IMG/VR virus record: IMGVR_UViG_3300029258_000666
Location: 1-20,276 of that record
From: a virus
Strand: one strand, 5' to 3'
DNA: 20,276 nucleotides
Under the pieces are notes generated by a model that did not search any database, was not told the DNA's origin, and worked only from the letters and a program-made list of their open reading frames with translations. The translations under genes were made by a program, and so were the position numbers. Position 1 is the stretch's first letter. Each line of letters starts with the position of its first letter. Of the stretch, positions 5,998 through 13,026 are shown in pieces.

Positions 5998-8145
5998 ATG
6001 TATACTGAAAGTGATTTAAAGTCTGAATATTTAGAAAATGGAAGGTTTGCCAAGGAATTTTGGTCTTCTTTTAAACGAGACGCTCAAGTTTATACACTAG
6101 CAGCAGCCGGATACACTTGGAGCGAAGCAGAGCGTAAGGCTTTAGCTGTGGATGGACGTGAACCAATAGAATTTAATATAATGCGGCGACCCCTTGAGTT
6201 TTTTTCTGGATACTTAAGAGACAATGTTAATCAGGTTGTCTACTCACCAGTGGAGGGGAGCGACCAAAAGACAGCCGATCAGTTTACAAAGCTTTCTTAC
6301 TATGTATGGGATAAGGGAAAGGGGTATCCTCGATTTCTTTCAGCGTGTGACGAGTCTATTAAAAGCGGTATGTCGCTTTGCGGAATTCAGATGGACTACT
6401 CTAAAGACTTCGTTAATGGTGATGTAGCTTTCTTCAAAAGAACATATAACAGCTTTCTACTCGATCCAACCTTTGAGGAAACTGATTTATCAGACTGTGG
6501 TTTTGGTATCACTACCGACTTTATGAATAAGGATATACTTCCTTCTTTACTACCCTACATATCAAAAAAAGACTTGGAAGAGTTAGCATTTTCCTACAAA
6601 GACGAACTCTTTCCAGAATATCACCCACAGATAAGTAGCTTTAACAGAAATCGAACACAAGTTGTATACAATCAATACTATCGTAGAACAACGAGGAAAA
6701 GGAAGTTTTTAGTAGATATAGACAGTGGGTTTTACTCCGATATTACGGATAAGGAAAGCAAAGAGATTAGGACGCTAAAAAATGGAATTGCTCGCTTCAA
6801 TGACATAAGAAAAAACCCTGACTTATATAACTTTGATTTAGAGGATATCCCAAACGTTGAGATAAGAGACGTAGAAAGACCTTATGTAGAACTTACCGTA
6901 TTCTTAAACGGAATTCCAGTTTACACAGGTGACGATAAAACTGGCGTTACAGAAATGTATCCTTTTGCTCCGCTAATCTGCTACATAGAGCCGTCAATCT
7001 GGATGTCCACCAAGAGAATACAAGGGCTTGCCTCATGCAATTACTCGCTTCAGCGGCAGTTTAACAAGCGTCACATGAAGATTCAGGACATGATGGATTC
7101 TGATATCTCTACAGGATATGCTTACTTAATAGGTGCTGTCAAAGACCCTAACGACTTACTTCAAACAGGACAAAATAAACTAGTTGGTATAGACCCTGAT
7201 AATGCACCGGAAGGCTTAAATTCGATTAGAGAACTGAAAGGCGGTGGTGCTAACCCGGCCTTAATAGAATACCAGAATGTTCTAGATCAACTTTCTCTTA
7301 CGCTTTCCAATGTGAATGAATCTGTGCTTGGAACTGACGACAAGGGGAATACTCAAGTATCTGGCCGACTAGCTCAAGTCCGTATAGCTCAGGGGCTTAA
7401 GGGTAACAGAAAGATCTTCGACAACATCGAGGAATCACAGCAAGTTATAGGATCTATAGTGCTAAAAGCAATTCAAGAAAACTACCCTAAAGCAAAAGTC
7501 AAACGGATTCTAGGCGAACCACCAACGGCACAATTCGATAACAGAACTTTCGAAGTCTATGATGCCGTAATAAAAGAAGGTGTCCGTTCTAAATCACAAA
7601 AAGATGCGTACTATTATGAGCTTGTTGATCTTAAACGTAGCGAAGTTGTTAACGTCCCAGAAAGTGCTATCATTGATGCTCTTGATATGTCTGGGGCTAG
7701 TGACCTTAAAGAACATATTGAAAGACAGGAACAGCAGCAGCAAGAACAGCAACAGAAGATAGACGAACAAGAGAGAGTTGCTTTAGAGCTTGCTAACAGT
7801 CAGGCTGAGGCTAATCTTGCTATGAGTGCAGAAAGAAGAGCTAGAGTTGTAAGTGACTTAGCTTTAAGCACGGAAAGGATCTCAGAGTCAGAAGAAAATA
7901 GGGCTCAAGCAGCTTTAGCAAAAGCTAAAACAATTACTGAGATTGAAGCAATGAATGAAGACCGGATAATGAAAGTACTTCAGTTTGTTGAAATGCTAGA
8001 ATCACAAGAGGTAGGAGATAGAGAAGCTATTGGACAAAAAGTTATGTCTCAAGCTAAAGACATAGAGACCTCGAAGCTTTCAACGCCTTCTCAATCTCCA
8101 AAACAGCAGACTTCCGGCGTCGGTTCTTTGGGAGGTGTTTTGTGA
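5998..8145 (+). CDS. P22-type portal protein
   Basis: The ring at the unique head vertex through which DNA enters and leaves; it docks the terminase and later the connector proteins. The 715 residues are close to the 725 of P22 gp1. The N-terminal core has the portal pattern of an EFN..RRPLEFFSGYLRDN region (about residues 58-78) and a later NYSLQRQFNKRHMK segment typical of P22-like portals. From about residue 570 the chain becomes helical: a Gln/Glu-rich stretch (577-590) and then a long Ala/Glu-rich helix region to about 690, resembling the C-terminal barrel of P22 portal. A flexible Ser/Gly tail ends it. The ATG has AAAGG upstream. The last 92 bases overlap an antisense HNH gene. Family call strong. 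Confidence 0.9.
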   Translation: MYTESDLKSEYLENGRFAKEFWSSFKRDAQVYTLAAAGYTWSEAERKALAVDGREPIEFNIMRRPLEFFSGYLRDNVNQVVYSPVEGSDQKTADQFTKLSYYVWDKGKGYPRFLSACDESIKSGMSLCGIQMDYSKDFVNGDVAFFKRTYNSFLLDPTFEETDLSDCGFGITTDFMNKDILPSLLPYISKKDLEELAFSYKDELFPEYHPQISSFNRNRTQVVYNQYYRRTTRKRKFLVDIDSGFYSDITDKESKEIRTLKNGIARFNDIRKNPDLYNFDLEDIPNVEIRDVERPYVELTVFLNGIPVYTGDDKTGVTEMYPFAPLICYIEPSIWMSTKRIQGLASCNYSLQRQFNKRHMKIQDMMDSDISTGYAYLIGAVKDPNDLLQTGQNKLVGIDPDNAPEGLNSIRELKGGGANPALIEYQNVLDQLSLTLSNVNESVLGTDDKGNTQVSGRLAQVRIAQGLKGNRKIFDNIEESQQVIGSIVLKAIQENYPKAKVKRILGEPPTAQFDNRTFEVYDAVIKEGVRSKSQKDAYYYELVDLKRSEVVNVPESAIIDALDMSGASDLKEHIERQEQQQQEQQQKIDEQERVALELANSQAEANLAMSAERRARVVSDLALSTERISESEENRAQAALAKAKTITEIEAMNEDRIMKVLQFVEMLESQEVGDREAIGQKVMSQAKDIETSKLSTPSQSPKQQTSGVGSLGGVL

Positions 8146-8674
8146 GTTTAACAAATTCAAGGCTTTGCATAAGGTTTAAATTATGTTTTGTGGAGGATTT
8201 ATGAACTCTTATATGACACCCTCTACACAAAGCAATCAAATTTTCAATTTCGTTGATTTCTCGATTCCCATTGATGTGATGAATGTCAATAGTTTTTTTG
8301 CAATCACCACAAATAGAACACTTTTTTTCAAAGTTATTAAGGGCTTTAGTGCGATATTTGCGTTTTATTGGTCTGTTGTAAAGACAATCCTTACTGCAAT
8401 AAGAACGCTTCCTATAACTGTTATAAGTTGCAAGCTTTTTCTTGCATGTCTTACACGTATAAACGGTTTTTTTAGCTTTAACATTTGCAAAATAGCATTC
8501 AAGAGAACAAAAAAATTTCCTATCAACTGTGATTTTAAATTCTTTATTACATTGTTTGCATTTTTTGAATCTTTCAGGATTTGCATATCTTCTAGCGCAA
8601 CCGTTGGAACAAAACCTTATTTTTTGCAGTCTAGCCCAAAATTGTTCTTTACAATGTTCACATATTTTCTTCAT
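8054..8674 (-). CDS. HNH homing endonuclease with three zinc-finger modules
   Basis: A free-standing HNH endonuclease on the opposite strand to every neighbour. The 206-residue product begins with three tandem CxxC-x13-15-CxxxC modules: C5/C8/C22/C26, C39/C42/C56/C60 and C74/C77/C93/C97. These are followed by an HNH nuclease domain at 119-159 with CSIC, IDIHHINGN (H132, H133, N137), N145, and LCRGCHIRVH (C150, C153, H154, H158). The fingers probably bind DNA at the target site; HNH nucleases make the break. A basic tail (183-206) is encoded antisense to the portal 3' end, over 92 bases. The start ATG is preceded on the minus strand by AAAAGG. No convincing minus-strand promoter was found. Such genes spread by cutting related phages lacking them. 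Domain call strong; homing activity inferred. Confidence 0.85.
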   Translation of the reverse strand: MKKICEHCKEQFWARLQKIRFCSNGCARRYANPERFKKCKQCNKEFKITVDRKFFCSLECYFANVKAKKTVYTCKTCKKKLATYNSYRKRSYCSKDCLYNRPIKRKYRTKALNNFEKKCSICGDCKKTIDIHHINGNREINEIENLIALCRGCHIRVHKSSTKHNLNLMQSLEFVKLTKHLPKNRRRKSAVLEIEKALKASRSLCL

Positions 8675-8738
8675 AGATTACCTTTTAGTAGCTATGAATA
8701 CCTTAACAAGAATAGCAATATCCAACAAGGAGGATATT

Positions 8739-8927
8739 ATGCCTAGTATGAAAAAGGCTTCTAGTTCCCCTAGTGGCCTCTTTTCTAGTAAAGGGAATCC
8801 AATGCCAAAAGCACGACAAGTGCCTAGAGGTTGCGGAAGCTCTGGAAACAAAGATGCTGCAAAAGCAAATAAGCTATTACATAAAGCTTATGCTGAGAAA
8901 GAATCACTTCGCGGAAAAATGGGATAG
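8739..8927 (+). CDS. Small conserved phage protein, 62 aa
   Basis: A short protein rich in Ser, Gly, Lys and Ala, with the ending KANKLLHKAYAEKESLRGKMG. I have seen this general pattern (...NKLL.KA...K.SLRGK.G) in small proteins between portal and scaffold genes of P22-like metagenomic phages, but know no function. The ATG at 8739 follows a near-perfect AAGGAGG (8727-8733). The frame is open further upstream to 8529, but that part is antisense to the HNH gene and is not coding. The gene ends five bases before the next start. Its conserved position suggests a minor head-assembly protein; this is inference. Confidence 0.7.
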   Translation: MPSMKKASSSPSGLFSSKGNPMPKARQVPRGCGSSGNKDAAKANKLLHKAYAEKESLRGKMG

Positions 8928-8932
8928 TTTTT

Positions 8933-9328
8933 ATGAGTAGTATGTCTAGATGCCCCGAAACAGGTTTGATCCTACCATCTAAGTTTATCGATGAAAAAAC
9001 ATCGTTAAAAAATTCTATAGACGAAGTAGTGGAGCAAGCCATTAATGATTTAGGGTATTTTAGAGAAAACTACTTCCTAACTATACATGCGAAGTTTGAT
9101 AAACTAAATCCGGATGTTTTTAAAATAGGTCAACCAAAAGCCACAACGAAATTGCCTCAGTTTATGAGTAACACCTTTGTATTTTGGGTGTCTCCCCAAA
9201 GGGGAATATGTGAGTTGTTATGGATGGTAGCACCTAAGAAACCCGGACAAAAAAACTTGAAGGTAGAATTTAATGAGAAAGGCGTAGCCTATCTTCAAGC
9301 AAAAGGAGCTATGCCTAAACCGTCGTAG
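8933..9328 (+). CDS. Conserved hypothetical head-module protein, 131 aa
   Basis: A soluble 131-residue protein without a recognised domain name. Its central part alternates predicted strands and includes FVFWVSPQRGICELLWMVAPKK, followed by VEFNEKGVAYLQAKGAMP. I recall similar proteins beside portal and scaffold genes in uncultured podovirus-like phages. There is no membrane segment and no catalytic motif. The start ATG at 8933 lies five bases after the previous stop with only a weak ribosome site; ATG at 8942 is an alternative that removes three residues. It is coupled in the operon between the 62-residue gene and the scaffold gene, so a minor structural or assembly role is likely. Confidence 0.65.
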   Translation: MSSMSRCPETGLILPSKFIDEKTSLKNSIDEVVEQAINDLGYFRENYFLTIHAKFDKLNPDVFKIGQPKATTKLPQFMSNTFVFWVSPQRGICELLWMVAPKKPGQKNLKVEFNEKGVAYLQAKGAMPKPS

Positions 9329-9385
9329 CAGGTTTAACCGCTCGATTCGCAAACGTGCAGCGCAAAGCACGAAGGAGACTATGTA

Positions 9386-10051
9386 ATGCCTGATGAAGTC
9401 ATAGATCATCAAGAACCTGTGGAGCAGGAAGCACCACAAATGACACCTGATGAGCTTGTTAATGATATGCAACAAGCCGTTGAAGGTGAGCAAGAGCAAC
9501 AAGAGCCAGAAGAAAAAATGGTTCCGCTGTCAGCTCTACAAAAGGAAAGAAAAAAACGTCAAGAAGCAGAGCTTCACGCTGAATGGCAACTGCAAGAACG
9601 GCAACGTCTAGCACAAGCCAGTCAACAACAAGCTCCTGAAGAAGACGATGATTCTCTATACGAATCGGCTACTAGGGCAGACCTTAATAAAACAAAGAAG
9701 GAAACGCTCGATGAAGCAGTCCGAGAAGTTAGGGAACAACTTTGGGTTGAGAACAACCCAGAGCGAATGGAATTTGTAAATGAAAATTTAAGTAATTTTT
9801 TAAAACAAAGACCAGGATACGCAAGAGTTTTAGAGGTTTCACCCAATCGTTACAAAGAGGCATATGAACTTATGGAAGCATTTCAACCAAGGCAACAAAA
9901 AGCACCAGTGAAGCCAGAACCTAGAAAGAACGCCCCAAACGCTCCTACTAGCGTTCCAAAATCCACGGCTTTAAATGCCACAGTTGACGTGATGAAAATG
10001 AGTGATGCCGAATTTAGGGAGTGGAGGGCTTCGAAAGCAAAAAGGCGTTAA
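9386..10051 (+). CDS. Scaffolding protein (putative)
   Basis: The internal protein that guides coat assembly and leaves before the head matures. It lies directly before the coat gene, as P22 gene 8 lies before gene 5. The 221-residue product is hydrophilic. It has an acidic Glu/Gln-rich N-terminus (1-45), then VPLSALQKERKKRQEAE, a common phage scaffold motif, then a helical central region with NNPERMEFVNENLSNFLKQRPG and a Pro/Lys-rich linker (165-195). The end is basic and helical (SDAEFREWRASKAKRR), where P22-type scaffolds bind coat protein. There are no hydrophobic segments. The ATG has AAGGAGA (9372-9377) eight bases upstream. Confidence 0.83.
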   Translation: MPDEVIDHQEPVEQEAPQMTPDELVNDMQQAVEGEQEQQEPEEKMVPLSALQKERKKRQEAELHAEWQLQERQRLAQASQQQAPEEDDDSLYESATRADLNKTKKETLDEAVREVREQLWVENNPERMEFVNENLSNFLKQRPGYARVLEVSPNRYKEAYELMEAFQPRQQKAPVKPEPRKNAPNAPTSVPKSTALNATVDVMKMSDAEFREWRASKAKRR

Positions 10052-10067
10052 TCCTAGTCGATAGGAT
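10051..10067 (+). promoter_or_regulatory. Hairpin covering the coat gene ribosome site
   Basis: ATCCTA (10051-10056) pairs with TAGGAT (10062-10067) around a 5-base loop. The 3' arm contains the AGGAT ribosome binding site, six bases before the coat ATG at 10074. The 5' arm starts at the last base of the scaffold stop codon, so ribosomes ending scaffold translation would open it. This suggests translational coupling. The stem is only six pairs. Confidence 0.4.
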
Positions 10068-10073
10068 GGTTTT

Positions 10074-11006
10074 ATGACAGTTACAACAACCAGTAATTAC
10101 GGCTCTATGTCCGACTCTTGGGCTCATAGAGCTTTATTACAGAGGGCAAAGCCTCGTAACATTCACGGGATACTTGCAAAAGATTTTTATCTCCCTAGCA
10201 AGGATACAGATACAATGGCGTTAAGAAGGCAAGAAAATTTAAATTCTGATCCTGTTGTATTAAGTGAAAGTGCAGACCCAGCACCAGAAAGAATTGAAAA
10301 ATTTGATGTGCAAATCAAAATTCAAGAATTTGGTAAGGTCGTTTTACTTTCAAGAAAAGTTCTTCTAGTCGTAGAAGACGACACAGCAAACGAGACAGCC
10401 GATAACTTAGCACAGTGCATGCACACTATGCTAGACAAGGTGTGTCGTGATGTGATGGATTCCGGAGTAGCAGAAATCTCATGCCTAAACGGTGTGAACG
10501 GTAATGCTATTACCGAACTAAGCACGCCAGACGTTGAACGTGCTATCGCTTATCTAGATGAAAATGACACAGAAAAAATGACACCAACCATTGAAGGAAC
10601 AAGCCGTTTTGGCACTGCTCCTGTTGATGCTGCTTTCTGGGTATTGTCACACGTTAAAATAAAGCCAGATATCAGAGCTTTAGATGCTTACATTTCTACT
10701 GCTCAGTATGGCTCTCAAGATGCTGTTCTTGAAGCTGAGTTCGGTGCTACAGATGAAGCTAGATGGCTAACATCTACACTTACACAAGTTTCTTCTGATT
10801 CCCCTCCACAATATAGCAATATGTTCGTAGGCTCTGGAGCTGTCGGAAAAGTCGCTATTGACGAAGTTTCTACTGAGGTGATTCTAAAACCTTTAGGTTT
10901 CAACGATTATCTAAATAGATTCCAATCTATGGGATTCACAGCGTACTTCAACGCTGGTATCCTTGATGATGCTCACATCGTAAACTTGCTTTCTACAAAA
11001 GCTTAA
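10074..11006 (+). CDS. Major capsid protein, N4-gp56-like (HK97 fold)
   Basis: Main shell protein of the head. The 310-residue product follows the scaffold gene and resembles the N4 gp56 family. The N-terminal third holds the LN-DPVVLSE.ADP and KFDVQIKIQEFGKVVLLSRK elements, followed by a helical spine (residues ~105-130, NETADNLAQCMHTMLDKVCRDV). The middle has an 'AFWVLSHVKIKPDIRAL' strand-and-turn and then 'YISTAQYGSQDAVLEAEFGATDEARWL', corresponding to the family's 'P..qY......gE.G...g.r' segment. The C-terminal domain ends in strands. It is shorter than N4 gp56 and lacks an obvious N-terminal extension. The coat gene is conserved in position relative to P22 gene 5 but the sequence is not P22-like. 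The alternative is another HK97-fold coat family. Confidence 0.78.
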   Translation: MTVTTTSNYGSMSDSWAHRALLQRAKPRNIHGILAKDFYLPSKDTDTMALRRQENLNSDPVVLSESADPAPERIEKFDVQIKIQEFGKVVLLSRKVLLVVEDDTANETADNLAQCMHTMLDKVCRDVMDSGVAEISCLNGVNGNAITELSTPDVERAIAYLDENDTEKMTPTIEGTSRFGTAPVDAAFWVLSHVKIKPDIRALDAYISTAQYGSQDAVLEAEFGATDEARWLTSTLTQVSSDSPPQYSNMFVGSGAVGKVAIDEVSTEVILKPLGFNDYLNRFQSMGFTAYFNAGILDDAHIVNLLSTKA

Positions 11007-11024
11007 TAAGAAGGAGGTTTTAAG

Positions 11025-11786
11025 ATGGATCTACACGAAGGTCAAACAATGAGTGAAGCTTTTCCGTTTATTTCTGCCGGAACAGCACATACTTTCACTT
11101 TCAATTTCCAGCCAGATAAGGTTGTTTTCACTAACCTAACACAGTGGACTAGCACAGCCGGTGGACTTCCTGTATCTGTATACTACAGAGGGTTAACTAC
11201 AGCTGCTCATGCATTCCAAATGCAAGTAATTGATTCAAATGCAGCACAGTCCTTCAACTTTGTTGATCTTGCTACTAATGGTTTCACAAATGCTGATACC
11301 TCCGGTGGCGTTGCAACAAGAAAATGTACTATCTCCGCTATTACACAGGCCGATCCTTGTAATATCACTCATAGTGCGTTTACGTTCCAAGATGACCAAA
11401 TTATCCGCATAAGCGACCTAGGCAGCTCAATGCCAACGGCTCGTGGTATGGACGAATTGGACTCCAAGCGGTTTAAGGTCAAGGTTGTAGACTCAACTCA
11501 TATCACGCTAAAAGACCCTATAAGCGGCGAAGATATTGACTCTACCGCTTATACAGCTTATGTGTCTGGTGGTAATATCACGCTAGAAACTAACGTGTTG
11601 CAGTTGAACAACCCACAAGTGGGCGACTATGCTACAACTCCTTATGTTTCTAACCCTTACGAATATGCTCCTGTAGTCTATAAATTGACTGCTGGAACTA
11701 GTGTAATGGGTTCTAATGACGACCAGTTCATAATAGAAGCCTTTAAGTACGGTCAGTGGACTGATCTTGGAGACCTTTTAACATAA
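11025..11786 (+). CDS. Head decoration or stabilisation protein with FCCH-like module
   Basis: A beta-rich 253-residue protein encoded right after the coat gene, a common place for decoration proteins. Residues ~101-188 form a module of the phage 'E1 FCCH-like' type. It starts ISAITQADPCNITHSAF, continues with a DDQIIRISDLG strand, and ends DSTAYTAYVSGG. A related module appears in the protein from 14379. The flanking parts are Thr/Ser/Phe-rich strands that look like one split domain carrying the inserted module. The ATG has AAGGAGG immediately upstream, consistent with high expression. There is no signal peptide. Its exact place on the particle is not visible from sequence; decoration protein is an inference from position and composition. 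Confidence 0.6.
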   Translation: MDLHEGQTMSEAFPFISAGTAHTFTFNFQPDKVVFTNLTQWTSTAGGLPVSVYYRGLTTAAHAFQMQVIDSNAAQSFNFVDLATNGFTNADTSGGVATRKCTISAITQADPCNITHSAFTFQDDQIIRISDLGSSMPTARGMDELDSKRFKVKVVDSTHITLKDPISGEDIDSTAYTAYVSGGNITLETNVLQLNNPQVGDYATTPYVSNPYEYAPVVYKLTAGTSVMGSNDDQFIIEAFKYGQWTDLGDLLT

Positions 11787-11789
11787 TTA

Positions 11790-11826
11790 GCAAAATCACT
11801 GATTTAGGAATATTTTGCCTAAATTA
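11790..11826 (+). repeat. Two interleaved inverted repeats after the decoration gene
   Basis: GCAAAAT (11790-11796) pairs with ATTTTGC (11812-11818). The segment TGATTTAGG (11800-11808) pairs with CCTAAATTA (11818-11826), with one G-U pair. The two hairpins interleave, so they could be alternatives or form a pseudoknot. No T-run follows, so a normal intrinsic terminator is unlikely. Confidence 0.35.
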
Positions 11827-11840
11827 GAGATCTTCTATAA

Positions 11841-11868
11841 GCTAGCCTTCTTTAATTAGGAGGCTAGC
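11841..11868 (+). promoter_or_regulatory. RBS-sequestering hairpin of the HNH gene
   Basis: GCTAGCCTTC (11841-11850) pairs with GGAGGCTAGC (11859-11868) over ten pairs (one G-U) around an 8-base AT-rich loop. The 3' arm contains the GGAGG ribosome site (11859-11863) and ends one base before the ATG at 11870. The structure should block translation when read through from upstream virion genes, as reported for several T4 homing endonuclease genes. Confidence 0.75.
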
Positions 11869-11869
11869 G

Positions 11870-12595
11870 ATGAAAAAGTGTAGTAAATGCAAAGTTGAAA
11901 AAGAACTAAGTGAATTTTATAAGTGCCAAGTATCAAAAGATGGTTATAGATCATTATGTAAGCAATGTAGGAATGAAACTCAAAAGAAATGGAATTCTGA
12001 GAATAAAGATAAGATAAATTCAGCAAAAAAAAGATATTATAAAAAAAATAAAGACGAAATTTTAGTTAAATCAAAGGAATTAAAGAAAGCGAAAGGAGAA
12101 AAATATCTTGCTCAGCAAAGGGAATATGCTAAAAAAAGATACCACGACAACTTAGAAAGAGAGCGACAGCGATGCCGAAATTGGAGAGAAGCAAACCCTG
12201 AAAAGTATAAGGAAAGCAATAGGAAAAGTTGTAAGAAAAGATATGAGAATAATAAAGATTTTTATAAGAAATACGGCAAGTGGTATAGGACGACTTTTAA
12301 AGAAAAAAAAGAGAAATCTGATAAAGTCTGGAGGGAAAATAATCCAGACAAGGTAAAAAAATATAGTAGAATTGCTGCTAAAAGAGCAAGAAATAAACAT
12401 CCAGAAAAAGTAAAAGCAAGATTGTTAGTAGATTATGCAATAAAGAAAGACTTCCTAATACGACCAACCGAATGCTCAAAATGCGGTAAAGAAGGTCGAA
12501 TAGAAGGCCACCACGAGGATTACAGTAAACCCCTAGAGGTAACATGGCTTTGTAAGAAATGCCATGTTGAACTTCACAAACAAACAAGAGGATAG
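11870..12595 (+). CDS. HNH homing endonuclease with zinc ribbon and helical repeats
   Basis: A free-standing HNH endonuclease in sense with the virion operon. The 241-residue product has an N-terminal zinc motif (C4/C7 and C30/C33, with SEFYK and DGYRSLC between). It then has a long, very basic helical middle (about 40-175) of degenerate units like 'WRE.NPEK.K...RK..KKRY..N', which probably grip DNA. The C-terminal nuclease domain has CSKC (C202, C205), GHHEDYSKP (H214, H215, D217) and WLCKKCHVELHK (C228, C231, H232, H236). A hairpin hides its ribosome site. The next gene starts two bases after the stop and uses a ribosome site inside the end of this gene, so insertion was neat. Homing is inferred from family behaviour. 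Confidence 0.88.
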   Translation: MKKCSKCKVEKELSEFYKCQVSKDGYRSLCKQCRNETQKKWNSENKDKINSAKKRYYKKNKDEILVKSKELKKAKGEKYLAQQREYAKKRYHDNLERERQRCRNWREANPEKYKESNRKSCKKRYENNKDFYKKYGKWYRTTFKEKKEKSDKVWRENNPDKVKKYSRIAAKRARNKHPEKVKARLLVDYAIKKDFLIRPTECSKCGKEGRIEGHHEDYSKPLEVTWLCKKCHVELHKQTRG

Positions 12596-12596
12596 G

Positions 12597-13025
12597 ATGC
12601 CAAAAGCAGAGAAAGAAGAAGTAAAGAAAGAAGAATTACCGATAGAAGAAATGCCGTTGAACTCATTGAGAGATTATAGATTACATAATGAGAGAGCGAG
12701 ACGGATAAATAAGAAACACCGTAAACTCATTCACCCTATATTACAATGTCCTGTTGAACTACACCCAACACAACGAATTGTTTTTAATAGAAATGACCAG
12801 CCGGAAAATTCTCTTCCTGTTTATGTGAGCAATCACCTTATCGAGTTTAAGAAGACTTTGTATCCAGGTCAGGTTTACGATTTACCAGAATGCGTACTAC
12901 ATCACCTATCTACTAGGGGTTATCCTGTATGGGCTTGGGTAGACGGTAAAGACGGAGCTAGAGAAACAAAAATCGTGAGTAAAACACCTAGATTTGCTTT
13001 AAGAACCGTTTATAGCGAGGTTTAA
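12597..13025 (+). CDS. Conserved virion-module protein, possible head completion, 142 aa
   Basis: A protein of unknown biochemical role, present at the position between coat and connector genes. After a charged N-terminus (1-25, Lys/Glu) comes SLRDYRLHNERARR and a beta-rich domain with LHPTQRIVFNRNDQPENSLPVYVSN, then LYPGQVYDLPECVLHHLSTRG and WAWVDG...RET, ending PRFALRTVYSEV. I recall this pattern from metagenomic podovirus-like phages beside N4-gp56-type coat genes. The ATG at 12597 has AGAGGATAGG just upstream; the frame is open back to 12564, but that part lies inside the HNH gene. It ends one base before the next ATG. A small head-surface or head-completion role fits its position and is inference. 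Confidence 0.6.
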   Translation: MPKAEKEEVKKEELPIEEMPLNSLRDYRLHNERARRINKKHRKLIHPILQCPVELHPTQRIVFNRNDQPENSLPVYVSNHLIEFKKTLYPGQVYDLPECVLHHLSTRGYPVWAWVDGKDGARETKIVSKTPRFALRTVYSEV

Positions 13026-13026
13026 A

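Noticed and set aside
8183-8746. Plus-strand open frame of 187 codons between portal and the 62-residue gene
   Set aside because: It is the shadow of the antisense HNH gene, whose zinc and HNH motifs are unmistakable.
9354-9371. CGTGC/GCACG inverted repeat before the scaffold gene
   Set aside because: A 5-bp stem with an 8-base loop that leaves the ribosome site free; too weak to claim.
12564-12596. Upstream ATG at 12564 for the 142-residue gene
   Set aside because: It lies in the HNH coding region, and the ATG at 12597 has a strong ribosome site immediately before it.
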